Assembly: GCF_017872975.1 (NCBI RefSeq)
Contig: NZ_JAGGJP010000006.1
Location: 1 to 64,000, forward strand
DNA length: 64,000 nt
Direction: 5' to 3'
Origin: Rubellimicrobium aerolatum
GTDB taxonomy: Bacteria > Pseudomonadota > Alphaproteobacteria > Rhodobacterales > Rhodobacteraceae
Part shown: in pieces, positions 1-9,529 of the stretch
Position numbering within the stretch: position 1 is the stretch's first letter
Layout of the letters: each line of letters begins with the position of its first letter
Program-made: the position numbers and the translations under genes
Notes under the pieces: generated by a model
The model's database searches: none
Told to the model about the DNA's origin: nothing
The model's input: the letters and a program-made list of their open reading frames with translations, nothing else

Positions 1-416
1 CACCCCCACCGGGCGCTCGGATACAGATCACCCCGCGAGTTCATCGCGGATCAGACAACAACCTGATCCTGTCCGGTCATTCAGGGGCAACAACAAGTCC
101 CCTGAGCCCCCCGCTGATGGACGCTTGAGCCAATCCAATCGGAGGGGGAGCTACACGATCCCTCAGTATAGGGTGCAGAGGCTTAGGAGGGCCGCTGAGG
201 GGAGGTGTGTAGCTTGGCTGCGGCAAGGGGGCGGCTAGACCGATAGGGCGCTGTGTGGGGCTCTCTAAGGCATGGAGCGAGGGGCGGAGGCTGTCGCAGA
301 GGGGCGTAACTCTCTTCGGCCACCTTCCCCTGTCCCCACCCATGAAGATCGCTGTATGGCCCGCTCCGGGGCTGGAAACGGCTACTATGCTGCGGGATGG
401 TTGGTGCCCTTGTGGG
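1..416. other. Window-edge stretch without a recognised gene
   Basis: I see no credible reading frame here: the frames that stay open lack family motifs and a convincing ribosome binding site. The stretch lies beyond the 3' end of the integrase gene, where an attachment site could sit, but I do not see a tRNA or a clear repeat that would mark one. Confidence 0.5.
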
Positions 417-1670
417 TCATGTCGTCCAGCTTACCTTCTCCATCGTCTCTTGTAGGCGTTTGAAGCTCAATTTCCCTGAGTAGTGACCATACGACATCGT
501 AGCTATCCTGTGCCCAAGTAATCTAGCAGAGAAGTTCTCAAGCACTTCTGCATCCTCTAGTTGTTGCGCAACGCTCTTCCTGAATGAGTGGAATACATGG
601 GAACGCCCGAACCCTAGGCTCTCCTTCAAACGTCCGAACTTCTTGCCAATGGCATTTGATCTGTCTCCATACTTGTTGAAGGTCAGACCTGACATGAGAA
701 AACCGTCTTTGCTCTCTTCTTTCAATTTGGCTACAAGCTGCTTGATTTCTGAATGAATGGGTATTTCACGAACGCCCTCTTCAGTTTTTGACTCTACGAT
801 CTTGAGGCGATCCTTCGTGACGTTCTCAGTTGTGAGGCTACAAAGCTCCTCTATTCTTGCTCCTGTGTGGGCACCAAGGACAATCAAATCGCGTAGAGCG
901 TCGTCATTCTCTGGGACGGCATTGAGAAGCTTATGATAGTCTTCCACCGAAAACTCAGCTCTCTTGTTTCCCGCTGTCCGTCTATCTTTGCTTGCATATT
1001 TCTTAGGCACCACCTCAGAAGTGAACGGGGAGGCAACCTTGAGGCTTTTGTAGCGAGCTAGCCACTTCCAATAATCCCGACAGGCAGACATGATGCGACG
1101 GCAAGTGGCGGGAGCAAGTCCATCCTTATCAATCAGGGTTTCTTCCACCCAAAGCATGACGGAATGTTCTGTGGCCTTGAATGCATCCGGGAAAGTTTTA
1201 ACAAATCGTTGAACATCGGCCTTCTTCATTTCTTTGGTTTTGGCTTCATTCTTCAGGGAGGAATACCAATCTTCTATGTAGGTTTCGAGGGGAAAGACTT
1301 CTTGGATGGCTACAAGAAACTTCTTCTCATCCTCTTCTGTGGTAAAGCCTGACTGTCCCTGATCGTTGATTGTGACCAGAGCATCATAAGCAATGTCCAT
1401 AATATCTTCGTTTGTGATTCCTTGGCGTCTGAATTTATCGGCCTCTCTATGTGCATCTTGAATGCTATTCGCAGGGAAGCCCTTTCGGACGCGATCAATC
1501 TCTCGTTGCCATTGAACGATAAGGGGCAGAACTCGCTTCTCAGCTACAGTAAGACTGTCGGTTTTCAGGGTTTCCTTGAACCGGCTCTTCCTGAAGTGCT
1601 TGTGGAGGTCTTTGGGTATCTCCAACACAGCATACCACCCCCGACGACGCTGGATCAGGTATCTCGGCAT
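417..1670 (-). CDS. Phage-type tyrosine recombinase / integrase
   Basis: Site-specific DNA recombinase that would integrate or excise a mobile element. The start chosen (MPRYLIQRRRGWYAV) gives 417 residues; the frame is open a further 24 residues upstream without conserved sequence. The C-terminal catalytic domain shows the expected order: Arg in TGARIEEL (about residue 272), Lys in SKTEEGVREI, HSFRK (H361, R364), LLGHR (H387) and the nucleophile Tyr in YGHYSG (about 397), ten residues after that His. The N-terminal half looks like a SAM-like core-binding domain. Base composition is far lower in GC than the neighbours, a sign of transfer. Family call is firm; the element and its target are unknown. 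Confidence 0.88.
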   Translation of the reverse strand: MPRYLIQRRRGWYAVLEIPKDLHKHFRKSRFKETLKTDSLTVAEKRVLPLIVQWQREIDRVRKGFPANSIQDAHREADKFRRQGITNEDIMDIAYDALVTINDQGQSGFTTEEDEKKFLVAIQEVFPLETYIEDWYSSLKNEAKTKEMKKADVQRFVKTFPDAFKATEHSVMLWVEETLIDKDGLAPATCRRIMSACRDYWKWLARYKSLKVASPFTSEVVPKKYASKDRRTAGNKRAEFSVEDYHKLLNAVPENDDALRDLIVLGAHTGARIEELCSLTTENVTKDRLKIVESKTEEGVREIPIHSEIKQLVAKLKEESKDGFLMSGLTFNKYGDRSNAIGKKFGRLKESLGFGRSHVFHSFRKSVAQQLEDAEVLENFSARLLGHRIATMSYGHYSGKLSFKRLQETMEKVSWTT

Positions 1671-2018
1671 CAGAGCCCCCCGCAGAGCGATTCCACCCAC
1701 GTCTACCACCCACGCTAGGGCTGCTACAACCCAATATTCCAATGGTTATGGCTAGTTGTCCTCCTTAAGCAGAGAATCCCACCTCCTCCGCCATCATCCC
1801 ATTGGAATGACAATGGAAAACATAACTCCTTGGGCGCTCCCCACGCATCACCCTATCATCAGAGGTGCTGGTTGTTTGTCGACGGGTCCTGCTTGCCAGT
1901 TGCTAGGTCGCCCAAGGGCCCGGTCATTCACGACGCCGTGAACTCCGGGGCGTCCCGTGAAGATCTTGCTACAAGAGGTGGTCGGCAGGATCGCCACCAC
2001 TCCAAGCGGGATCGCACG
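1671..2018. other. Intergenic region between divergent integrase and AlpA-like genes
   Basis: About 350 bases separating the integrase start from the AlpA-like gene. It should hold the promoters of both genes and is more AT-rich at its left end. I cannot point to a specific promoter or attachment repeat. Confidence 0.4.
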
Positions 2019-2252
2019 GTGACGAACACCCTCTACCTCTCCGACAAGCAGGCCGCCGAGCGCTACGGCGTGGCGCGCGAGGCCATCTGGCGCTGGAAGC
2101 GCGACGGCGACTTCCCCAAGGCGGTGAAGCTCAGCCGGGGCATGACGCGCTGGCAGGTCCCCGACCTAGGGGAATGGGAGCGCTCGCGGGAGATGCACTT
2201 CGCCATCATGTTGCCGGTCGGGTCCGGCAACCTCTTCGGCCGCATGACCTGA
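2019..2252 (+). CDS. AlpA-family regulator / excisionase-like protein
   Basis: Small DNA-binding protein of 77 residues from a GTG start (VTNTLYLSDKQAAERYGV). The order LSDKQAAERYGVAREAIWRW, then FPKAVKLS and TRWQVPDLGEWE matches the AlpA/MerR-like winged-helix pattern, in which a first helix-turn-helix is followed by an Arg-Trp wing and a closing helix. Such proteins act as excisionases or activate integrase genes in prophages and genomic islands. Its position next to a divergent integrase fits that role. The frame is open further upstream, but that part has no homology-like character. The C-terminal 18 residues look unusual and may come from decay of the original end. Confidence 0.72.
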   Translation: MTNTLYLSDKQAAERYGVAREAIWRWKRDGDFPKAVKLSRGMTRWQVPDLGEWERSREMHFAIMLPVGSGNLFGRMT

Positions 2253-2399
2253 CGCACGCGGAACGCATCGACGGGGACCCAAGGGGACAAGACATGACGG
2301 CCGGCTCGCCGCCGGGTTCGCCAGCATCACCCCGTCGTCGTGTCGCTATAACTCAAGTGCAGCGACGAGATCGCTGCGCTTCAGCATCAGGACACGACC

Positions 2400-2940
2400 A
2401 TGACCAACAAGCTGGGCCACCACGGCCACGGCCGCCTCGCCACGTTCCTTCGCGCCCGCCTCGCGGAGCTCGCGCCCACCAAGACCCAGACGGAGGTCGC
2501 CCGCGAGGCGGGCTTCCCCAATCCCAACATGATCTCGATGCTCAAGAACGGGCAGACCAAGCTCGCCCTCGACCGCGTGGCGGCGCTGGCGCGGGCGCTC
2601 GAGGTGGACCCGCGCCGGCTTTACTTGTTGGCGCTCGACCAGGAGGGCCACGCCACCACGGCGCGCGAGATCGAGGAGATCTTCAACGCCATCGTGACCC
2701 GCAACGAGGCCGAGTGGCTGGAGGCCCTGCGCGAGGCGTCCGACCATCGGGGGCCGGCAGTCTGCCCCGGACCCCACCACGAGGACGGTCGTCGCGGGCT
2801 TCCGCGTCCCCGACGACCGCCCGCTGACCAGGAACGAGTGGGGCTGGGTCGAGTGCCTGCGCGCCATCGTCGGCGACCGGGATCCGCCACCGACGCTCCT
2901 TGCGGTCCAGGCGCTCCGCCGGGCGCTGACGGACGGGTAG
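2400..2940 (+). pseudogene. XRE-type helix-turn-helix regulator, frameshifted
   Basis: The first part (MTNKLGHHGHGRLATFLRAR..., residues 1 to about 113) carries a helix-turn-helix: TQTEVAREAGFPNPNMISML followed by NGQTKLALDRVAALARALEVDP, typical of XRE/Cro regulators. Near 2736-2743, at a run of five G in CATCGGGGGCC, the protein-like sequence jumps one frame: the next frame gives TVVAGFRVPDDRPLTRNEWGWVECLRAIVGDR... and ends at TAG 2938-2940, whereas the original frame runs on to 3191 as low-complexity Arg/Pro sequence. I read this as one gene broken by a single-base indel. A sequencing error in the G run is the alternative. Confidence 0.62.
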
Positions 2941-3798
2941 ACCCACCACGACGCGCCCATCGACCAGCTCGTGCCCGTCCAGACGCAGACCTCGACCGCC
3001 GCGAGCACGTCGCGCCGGTGGAGCGCTCCTTGATGAGCTGCGCGTCCAGCAAGGGCGGCCCGAACAGGGCGATCCATGCGCCCGGAAGCCCGCCCTGCCG
3101 ATCGCCGGATCGAGCCCTGCGCGCCGGTGTCGTCGAGCATCTCCGCCGCCGCGAAGGACAACGTCTCCGCCAATATGGACAGCATGACTGACATAGATGG
3201 GACCTGCGTGTTGACGCACTGGAGGGCCTCACCTGACCGATCCCGGTCAGGTCCTGCTCCACCAGCGGATCCGGGGGAACAGGATCATGACCGCCTGCGC
3301 CGGAAACGGATCATCTGCTCGGGGTCGGGCCGCAGCTCGCCCGAGTGCGCCACCCACCGCGCGCACCGGACCTCCGGATCCGGGAACGCGCCCACGCAAA
3401 GCCGCCACTTCGGGCAGGAGGCAAAGACCCCTGAAGAGCGCCAAAGCGCAAGCCGCCGACCTGCAGGGGGATGGAAGCATGGCGCGAGAAGCCCGTCCAC
3501 GGGGGGCCTGACGCCGCCGGGGGCACGCCACCAAGCCCAGCAGCGCCGTGGGGAACCATCCGGGCGCCGGATCCCGAACCATGTCGAGGGGAACGGGAAC
3601 GGCGCGATGCTGATGGCGGGACTCGTCGTTGGTCGGAAAGATCGGTGTCGTCGTAGATCCGGTGCTCGGGTCTGATGCACCGCCTGGAGGAGCATCGAAG
3701 TCCTAGACGGCCCCGTGCTGCTCGATCCGGATCCGTCCAGTGCCCGGTCAGTCCCGGGGATGGATCCCTCCAGATCCGTGCCTGCCGGTCCAGCCGAT
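2941..3798. other. Gene-poor stretch, probably decayed DNA
   Basis: Roughly 860 bases between the broken regulator and the dnaE2 stop codon. Several frames are open on both strands, but their translations are Arg/Pro/Gly-rich and carry no motif I recognise. Short protein-like pieces appear on the minus strand (for example HRIYDDTDLSDQRRV around 3610-3660) but do not join into a gene. I regard the region as gene remnants or non-coding. Confidence 0.45.
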
Positions 3799-6700
3799 CT
3801 AGCGGAAATCCCGGCTCCCCGGCACGACTCGGACATCCCTCGGGTGCCCCGGCTGGGGGCTGCGCGCGCTGCCCTGGACGGGTCGGACCACCTCGTCGGC
3901 GTGGGACAGCGTGGGGGCGAGGCCTTCGGGGGCGAGGCGCAGCAGCGCGTCGGTGCGGTCGACGAGCCGCTCGGCCACGACGTGGACGATCTCGACCTCG
4001 CGCTGGACGTGGCCTTCGACGGCCAGGAGGCGGGCCTGCATGACGACCTTGCGGTAAGTCTCCATGACCTTGGGCCAGATCACGAGGTTCATGGTGCCGG
4101 TCTCGTCCTCCAGCGTGATGAAGCAGGTGCCCTTGGCCGAGCCGGGGCGCTGGCGGACGAGGACGAGGCCCGCGAGCCGGACCTTCTGGCGGTCGCGGGC
4201 GGTGGCGAGGTCCTGCGCCGTAAGGTAGCCCTGGGCGTCGAGCGAGCGGCGCAGGAAGCTCAGGGGATGCGCCTTCAGCGACAGCCGGAGCGTCTGGTAG
4301 TCGGCGACGACCTGCTCGGGCAGGGCCATGGGCGGCAGGGCCACGGCGGGTTCCTCGCCCTCGTCGGGGCCGCCCTGGAACAGCGGCAGGTCGGGGGCGT
4401 CGCGCAGGCCGCCCACTGCCCACAGGGCCTGCCGGCGGTCGAGGCCGAGCGAGCGCAGCGCGTCGGCCTCGGCCAGGCGGCGCAGGACGGCGACCGGGAG
4501 GCCTGCGAGAGCCCGGAGGTCGGCGAGGTCGCGGAAGGGCTCATCGCGGGCGGCCAGGAGGCGGGTGGCAACGCCCTCGGCGAGGCCGCCGATCTGGCGC
4601 AGGCCCAGCCGCACCACTACGCCGCCCCGCCCGTCGGAGACGAGCGTCGTGTCCCAGTCTGAGTGGTTGATGTCGGGCGGGCGCATCTCGACCCCGTGCT
4701 CCTGCATGTCGCGCACGATCTGGGCGGGGGCGTAGAAGCCCATGGGCTGGGAGTTGAGGAGCGCCGCGCCGAAGGCTGCAGGATGGTGGCACTTGAGCCA
4801 GGCCGAGGCGTAGACGAGGAGCGCGAAGCTCGCGGCGTGGGACTCGGGGAAGCCATACTCGCCGAACCCTTGGATCTGGTCGAAGCAGCGCTTGGCGAAG
4901 GCGGGATCGTAGCCGCGCTCCACCATGCGGCCCACCATCTTCGCCTCGAGCCGGTCGATCTGGCCGCGCGAGCGGAAGGTGGCCATCGCTTTCCGCAGCT
5001 CGTTCGCCTCGGTGGGGGAGAAGCGCGCGGCCTCGATGGCGATCTTCATCGCCTGCTCCTGGAAGATGGGCACGCCCAGGGTGCGCCCGAGGATCCGCTT
5101 GAGCTCGTCGGGCGGGTGGGGTGGGGCGGGCGAGGGGTAGCGCACCTCCTCCTGGCCTGCGCGCCGGCGCAGGTAGGGGTGGACCATGTCGCCTTGAATC
5201 GGGCCGGGGCGGACGATGGCGACCTCGATGACGAGGTCGTAGAAGGTGCGCGGGCGCATGCGGGGCAGCATGTTCATCTGCGCGCGGCTCTCGACCTGGA
5301 ACACGCCCACCGAGTCGCCCCGCGACAGCATGGCGTAGGTCGCGGGGTCCTCCTGGGGAATGGAGGCGAGGTCGAGGTCGCGCCCGTGATGGGCGCGCAC
5401 GAGGTCGAGCGCCTTGCGCAGGCAGGTGAGCATCCCCAGCGCCAGGACATCGACCTTCATGATGCCGAGCGCGTCGATGTCGTCCTTGTCCCATTCAATG
5501 AAGGAGCGCCCGAACATGGCGCCGTGGCCGACGGGCACGGTCTCGGTCAGCGGGCGCTCGGTCAGGACGAAGCCGCCGACGTGCTGGCTCAGATGCCGGG
5601 GCATCCCGATGAGTTGGGAGGCGAGCCGGATGGCGAGGCGCAGCGTGGGGTCGGCGAGGTCGAGGCCCGCCTCCTTCACGTTCCGCTCGGCCACCTCCGT
5701 CCCCCAGGAGCCCCAGACGGTCCTGGCCAGCGCGCCGGTCACGTCCTCCGAGAGGCCCAGGACCTTGCCCACCTCGCGGATGGCCGAGCGCGGGCGGTAG
5801 TGGATCACCGTGGCGCAGAGCCCGGCGCGGTCGCGGCCATACCTGGCGTAGATGTGCTGGATCACCTTCTCGCGCCGCTCGTGCTCGAAGTCCACGTCGA
5901 TGTCGGGAGGCTCGCCCATGCGGGCGTCGCTGATGAAGCGCTCGATGAGGAGGTGGTGGGTGGCGGGGTCCACGGCGGTGATGCCGAGGGCGTAGCAGAC
6001 GGCGGAGTTCGCGGCCGAGCCGCGCCCCTGGCAGAGGATGGGCGTCCAGGGGGCGCCCGAGCCGTCCCCCTCGCGGGCGAAGCGGACGATGTCGTGCACG
6101 GTCAGGAAGTAGCGGGCGATCTTGTGCCGCGCGATCAGGTCGAGCTCCGTCTCCAGCGTGGCCTGCACCTCGGGCGGCACCCCCCCGGGATAGCGCCGCG
6201 CGGCGCCCGCCCGGGTCAGCGCCTTGAGGTGCGACTGCGCCGTCTCGCCCGGGGGGACGACCTCGTGGGGATACTCGTAGCGCAGATCGTCGAGCGAGAA
6301 GGCGCAGGCGTCGGCCACCTCGCGCGCGGCGCGGATCGCCTCGGGCCATTCGGCGAAGAGACGGACCATCTCGGCGGGGGACTTCAGGTGCCGCTCGGCG
6401 TTGGGCTCCAGCAGGAACCCGGCCTCGGCGAGGCGCACCCCCTCCCGGATACAGGTCATCACGTCCTGGAGCGGGCGGCGCGTGGGGGTGTGATAGAGCA
6501 CGTCGCCCGTGGCGAGGATCGCAAGGCCCTCGCGCGCGGCGAGGCGAGCGAGCGCGTTGATCCGCGCCCGGTCGTCGCCACGATACAGGTAGGAGGCCGC
6601 GACGTGCCGCAGGCCGGGCAGGCGGCGGGCCAGGTCGCGGAGACGCTGGGGAAGGCCGTCGAGGTCGGCGGGTGGGATCAGGATGAGGTGCAGCCCCTCG

Positions 6701-7134
6701 GCGTGGGCGGCGAGGTCGTCGAGAGTGAGGTCGCAGGCGCCCTTGCGCTGCCACGCGCCCTCGGGCGTGGCCATCTTGCCCTTGGACAGGAGCCGCGACA
6801 GCCGCCCGTAGGCGTCGCGGTCGCGGGGGTAGGCCAGGATCTCGTCGCCCGAGACGAGGACAAAGCGGCAGCCGATCAGGGGGCGCAGGCGGGCCTTCTT
6901 GGCCTCCACGTGCAGGCGGACGGCCCCGGCGAGGCTGTTGCGGTCGGCGCAGCCCAGGGCGTCGTAGCCCAAGGTGTGAGCGGTCGTGGCGAGGTCCACC
7001 GCGTCCGAGGCGCCGCGCAGGAAGGAGAAGCAGGTGGCCACCCCCAACTCCACGAAGGGCGCGCGGGGGTTGGGGGAAATGTCGCTGTCCTCCGACAGCG
7101 TCCGCTTGGGGTGCTGGTGGTCGTTGAGGGGCAT
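3799..7134 (-). CDS. dnaE2: Error-prone DNA polymerase III alpha subunit DnaE2 (ImuC)
   Basis: Translesion DNA polymerase that, with ImuA and ImuB, carries out SOS mutagenesis. It has 1111 residues from ATG at 7134. The N-terminal PHP domain begins at FSFLRGASDAVDLA (about residues 36-50) with CADRNSLAGAV. The polymerase active-site acids are in PPDIDVDFEHERR (Asp411 and Asp413). A helix-hairpin-helix and an OB-fold region (VRLAGLVLVRQRPGSAKG) follow, and the C terminus ends VRVVPGSRDFR as in the DnaE2 family. The shorter length and absence of the DnaE1 clamp-binding tail separate it from replicative DnaE1. The ATG lies 5 bases after the imuB stop, so the two are one operon. Confidence 0.95.
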   Translation of the reverse strand: MPLNDHQHPKRTLSEDSDISPNPRAPFVELGVATCFSFLRGASDAVDLATTAHTLGYDALGCADRNSLAGAVRLHVEAKKARLRPLIGCRFVLVSGDEILAYPRDRDAYGRLSRLLSKGKMATPEGAWQRKGACDLTLDDLAAHAEGLHLILIPPADLDGLPQRLRDLARRLPGLRHVAASYLYRGDDRARINALARLAAREGLAILATGDVLYHTPTRRPLQDVMTCIREGVRLAEAGFLLEPNAERHLKSPAEMVRLFAEWPEAIRAAREVADACAFSLDDLRYEYPHEVVPPGETAQSHLKALTRAGAARRYPGGVPPEVQATLETELDLIARHKIARYFLTVHDIVRFAREGDGSGAPWTPILCQGRGSAANSAVCYALGITAVDPATHHLLIERFISDARMGEPPDIDVDFEHERREKVIQHIYARYGRDRAGLCATVIHYRPRSAIREVGKVLGLSEDVTGALARTVWGSWGTEVAERNVKEAGLDLADPTLRLAIRLASQLIGMPRHLSQHVGGFVLTERPLTETVPVGHGAMFGRSFIEWDKDDIDALGIMKVDVLALGMLTCLRKALDLVRAHHGRDLDLASIPQEDPATYAMLSRGDSVGVFQVESRAQMNMLPRMRPRTFYDLVIEVAIVRPGPIQGDMVHPYLRRRAGQEEVRYPSPAPPHPPDELKRILGRTLGVPIFQEQAMKIAIEAARFSPTEANELRKAMATFRSRGQIDRLEAKMVGRMVERGYDPAFAKRCFDQIQGFGEYGFPESHAASFALLVYASAWLKCHHPAAFGAALLNSQPMGFYAPAQIVRDMQEHGVEMRPPDINHSDWDTTLVSDGRGGVVVRLGLRQIGGLAEGVATRLLAARDEPFRDLADLRALAGLPVAVLRRLAEADALRSLGLDRRQALWAVGGLRDAPDLPLFQGGPDEGEEPAVALPPMALPEQVVADYQTLRLSLKAHPLSFLRRSLDAQGYLTAQDLATARDRQKVRLAGLVLVRQRPGSAKGTCFITLEDETGTMNLVIWPKVMETYRKVVMQARLLAVEGHVQREVEIVHVVAERLVDRTDALLRLAPEGLAPTLSHADEVVRPVQGSARSPQPGHPRDVRVVPGSRDFR

Positions 7135-7139
7135 GGGCG

Positions 7140-8840
7140 TCAGGCGAAGAGGCCGTGGAGGAACCAGCGCGGGGCGCCGCCCCGTCCGTCGCCCGGCCGG
7201 CCCTCGCGAAAGAGCCAGAAGCGCCGGCCCTCGCCGTCCTCGACGCGCCAGTAGTCGCGGGCGCGCGTGCCGGGCGGGTCGCGCCACCATTCGGGGCCGA
7301 TGCGCTCGGGCCCCGAGAAGCGGGCGACGCGGTGGGCGGCGCGCCGCCAGGTGAACTGCGCGGGCGGGCCGTCGGGAAGGCCGTAAAGGACGCGGACCTC
7401 CTCGGGCGGGTCGAGGAGCAGGAGCGGGCGGGGCGCGCCCGGCGATGGAAAGGGCGGCGCGCCCGGTGGCGCAATGGGCGACGATCCGGCGGGCGGCTCG
7501 CTCCCCAGCGCCGGCACCCAGACCAGCGCGCGCTCGGGGATGTGGCTCTCGCGCGGCACGGGGCGGCAGAGCGCGCGCGGGCCGAAGCGGGCCCCCAGGC
7601 GATCCAGCAGGCGGGCGAGATCCTCGGCCTCGTCGCGCGCGCCGTCGAGGCCGGGCTGGCGCACGTCCAGCGGCTCCGCCTCGGTCGCGGCGAGGGTGGC
7701 GAGGTCGAAGCCGAAGCCGGGGTCGAGCCCCGCGAGGCGGCCCTCGAGCAGGCGGACGAGGTGGGCGGCGTCGCGGGTGGGTCGGGCGGTCGCGGCCTCG
7801 ACCCCGGCCACGGTGCCGTCGGTGCGGAAGAGCGCGAGCCGAAGGCGCCGGGCGCCGAAGCCCTTCGCCTCCAGCCTGGCGCAAAGCTCCTGCGCAAGGC
7901 GCGGCAGGAGCGGCGCGGGGTCCTGCACCGGCTCGGAGAGCGTGGCCCGGGCGACGAAGCGGGGCGGCTCCTTGGGCCAGGGGAGCGGCTCGGGCAGCCG
8001 CCCGGTGAGCTGGTCGAGGCGCAGGAGCGGGTTCTCCTCCGGCGCAGCCCGGGCGAAGCGGCGCGCGAGGGCCGGGCGTGGCACCGCGAGGAGGTCGCCC
8101 ACGGTCCCAAGGCCCAGGCGCTGGAGGAGGAGCGCCGTCCCGGGCGAGAGCCGCAGCGCCCGCACGGGCAGCGGCGCCGTCAGGGGCTCGATCTCCCCGG
8201 GCCCGCAGATCGCCCGCGGCCCGGCGAAGCGCGCCAGGGCCCAGGCCGCGCCCCGCGTGGGCGCGAGGGCGACACGCGCGCTCAGCCCCAGGCCCGCGAG
8301 CCGCGTCTCGATCTCCCGCAGGAGCGCGACCTCCCCGCCCCAGAGATGCGCGGCGCCGGTCACGTCGAGGACGAGCCCCGGCCCGCCTGTTTCCTCCACC
8401 GCCGTCCAGGGACACCAGCGGCGGGACCAGAGCATGAGCGAGGTCAGCGCTTGCGCGTCACCTGCGAGATCGGCCTCCTCGACACGCAGAACAGGACAGA
8501 CGCTGCGGGCGTCCCCCACGCGCAGGCCGGGCGTCGCTCCCGCCGCATCGGCCGCCCGCGTGGCGGCATGGATGACGGGGCCGTGGGGACCGAGGGTGGC
8601 AAGGGCGAGGAGCGCGTCCTCGGAGGCGCCTACGAGGCGCAGGTGGCGCTCGATGGCGAAGCGGGGCAGCGCCAGAGACAGGAAGCGGCGGCCGGGCGGC
8701 CTAGCCGGGTTCCGGCCCGGGGGCTCGAAGCCGGGCCGCGCCGGGAGGGGGGCGGTGCCGGGCGGGGCGGCGCCGGGTCGTCCCTGGGCCGCCCGGAGGG
8801 GGAAGGGCAGGATCGCGGCGCCGGACCGGGGGCCTGCCAT
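7140..8840 (-). CDS. imuB: ImuB, catalytically inactive Y-family polymerase homologue
   Basis: Adaptor of the ImuA-ImuB-DnaE2 mutasome; family members bridge the beta clamp and DnaE2. It has 566 residues from the ATG at 8840 (MAGPRSGAAIL). The frame is open for another 60 residues upstream, but that overlaps imuA and is low-complexity. The Y-family fold is recognisable from RFLSLALPRFAIERHL onward, through GAAHLWGGEVALL, to the little-finger region and the C-terminal FWLFREGRPGD and WFLHGLFA typical of ImuB. The acidic catalytic residues of true DinB polymerases are not at the expected places, as in all ImuB. It begins 4 bases after the imuA stop. Confidence 0.92.
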   Translation of the reverse strand: MAGPRSGAAILPFPLRAAQGRPGAAPPGTAPLPARPGFEPPGRNPARPPGRRFLSLALPRFAIERHLRLVGASEDALLALATLGPHGPVIHAATRAADAAGATPGLRVGDARSVCPVLRVEEADLAGDAQALTSLMLWSRRWCPWTAVEETGGPGLVLDVTGAAHLWGGEVALLREIETRLAGLGLSARVALAPTRGAAWALARFAGPRAICGPGEIEPLTAPLPVRALRLSPGTALLLQRLGLGTVGDLLAVPRPALARRFARAAPEENPLLRLDQLTGRLPEPLPWPKEPPRFVARATLSEPVQDPAPLLPRLAQELCARLEAKGFGARRLRLALFRTDGTVAGVEAATARPTRDAAHLVRLLEGRLAGLDPGFGFDLATLAATEAEPLDVRQPGLDGARDEAEDLARLLDRLGARFGPRALCRPVPRESHIPERALVWVPALGSEPPAGSSPIAPPGAPPFPSPGAPRPLLLLDPPEEVRVLYGLPDGPPAQFTWRRAAHRVARFSGPERIGPEWWRDPPGTRARDYWRVEDGEGRRFWLFREGRPGDGRGGAPRWFLHGLFA

Positions 8841-8844
8841 GGCG

Positions 8845-9510
8845 TCAGGCGCTCCGGCGGTCGGGCCGCGCGGCCTGCGCCCCCAAGGCCTCCCACCCGT
8901 CCCCCGGGCGCAGGAAGGCGATCCCCCTCTGCACCGGGTCGCGGCGCGCCAGCCACTCGCCCAGCGCCCCCCGGCGGCTGCGGAACCGCGTCGCGCGCCA
9001 GAGCGCCTCGCCGGGGGCATGGGGGTCGTCGGGCGCGGGCGGCGAGGGCATGGCGGCCACCCGCCAGCGCTCCCGCGCGGCGCTCAAGGCCGGCGCGGCG
9101 GCGCGGCGCAGGAGCCAGGCCCGCCCCCCGCCCCGCTCGGCCCGCAGCGCCAGCCGCTTGGTGGCGGTGAGGTCGAGCGCGGCAGGCTCGCCCCAGACCT
9201 CGCCCACCACAGCCGACAGCGCGGCGCAGCCCAGCGCCTGCTCCAGGGCCCAGAGCACGTCGACCGCGCGCGGCACCTCCAGATGCAGCAGCTCGAGCGG
9301 CCCCCCGAGCAGGCCCGTGAGTCCCGGCAGGTAGGGCCGCCCGCCCTCGCGCCGCGACAGCCGGTCCTGCACCCAGAGCACCCGCGCCCCCGGCGTCAGA
9401 TGGGCGAGCACGAAACCCGGGGCCGCCCCGTCCGTCCCCATCGCGAAGACCTCGGCAAGGGCCGCAGGCGGCTCGGCGGCGAAGGAGGGCGAAGCGGTCC
9501 AGAGGTTCAC
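8845..9510 (-). CDS. imuA: ImuA, RecA/SulA-like protein of the SOS mutagenesis cassette
   Basis: First gene of the cassette, 221 residues from a GTG start (MNLWTASPSFAAEPPAALAEVFAMG). The family is RecA-like in fold and works with ImuB and DnaE2 in damage-induced mutagenesis. Here FVLAHLTPGARVLWVQDRLSRREGGRPYLPGL is followed by AVDVLWALEQALGCAALSAVVGEVWG and LDLTATKRLALRAERGGGRAWLLR, the usual ImuA sequence order. A perfect LexA-type direct repeat lies 20 bases upstream of the start, so the gene and the two downstream are very likely SOS-induced. Confidence 0.9.
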   Translation of the reverse strand: MNLWTASPSFAAEPPAALAEVFAMGTDGAAPGFVLAHLTPGARVLWVQDRLSRREGGRPYLPGLTGLLGGPLELLHLEVPRAVDVLWALEQALGCAALSAVVGEVWGEPAALDLTATKRLALRAERGGGRAWLLRRAAAPALSAARERWRVAAMPSPPAPDDPHAPGEALWRATRFRSRRGALGEWLARRDPVQRGIAFLRPGDGWEALGAQAARPDRRSA

Positions 9511-9529
9511 GGGCGACTCACAGGGCTGT

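Larger units (their letters stand above)
417..2940. mobile_element. Putative remnant of an integrated element (integrase, AlpA-like and XRE-like regulators)
   Basis: A tyrosine integrase, an AlpA/excisionase-type regulator and an XRE-type regulator lie together at the edge of the core chromosome. The integrase is visibly AT-richer than everything else (one 60-base stretch from 1201 counts only 25 G+C, while neighbouring genes look about 70% GC). The XRE-like gene is frameshifted. Together this suggests a small integrated element, probably decaying. The outer limits are not defined: I found no direct repeats to serve as att sites, so the coordinates only span the genes seen. Confidence 0.45.

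Noticed and set aside
1-416. tRNA or attachment site at the window edge
   Set aside because: I could not fold a cloverleaf or find a repeat of the integrase-proximal sequence within the window.
2941-3798. Minus-strand pieces that look protein-like, as a possible transposase remnant
   Set aside because: The pieces lie in several frames, carry no DDE or other transposase motif, and could not be joined.
4663-7254. Very long open frames opposite dnaE2 and imuB (for example an 863-codon plus-strand frame)
   Set aside because: They are antisense to genes with clear family motifs. Their translations are Gly/Ala/Arg-rich with no motifs, as expected from third-position GC bias.
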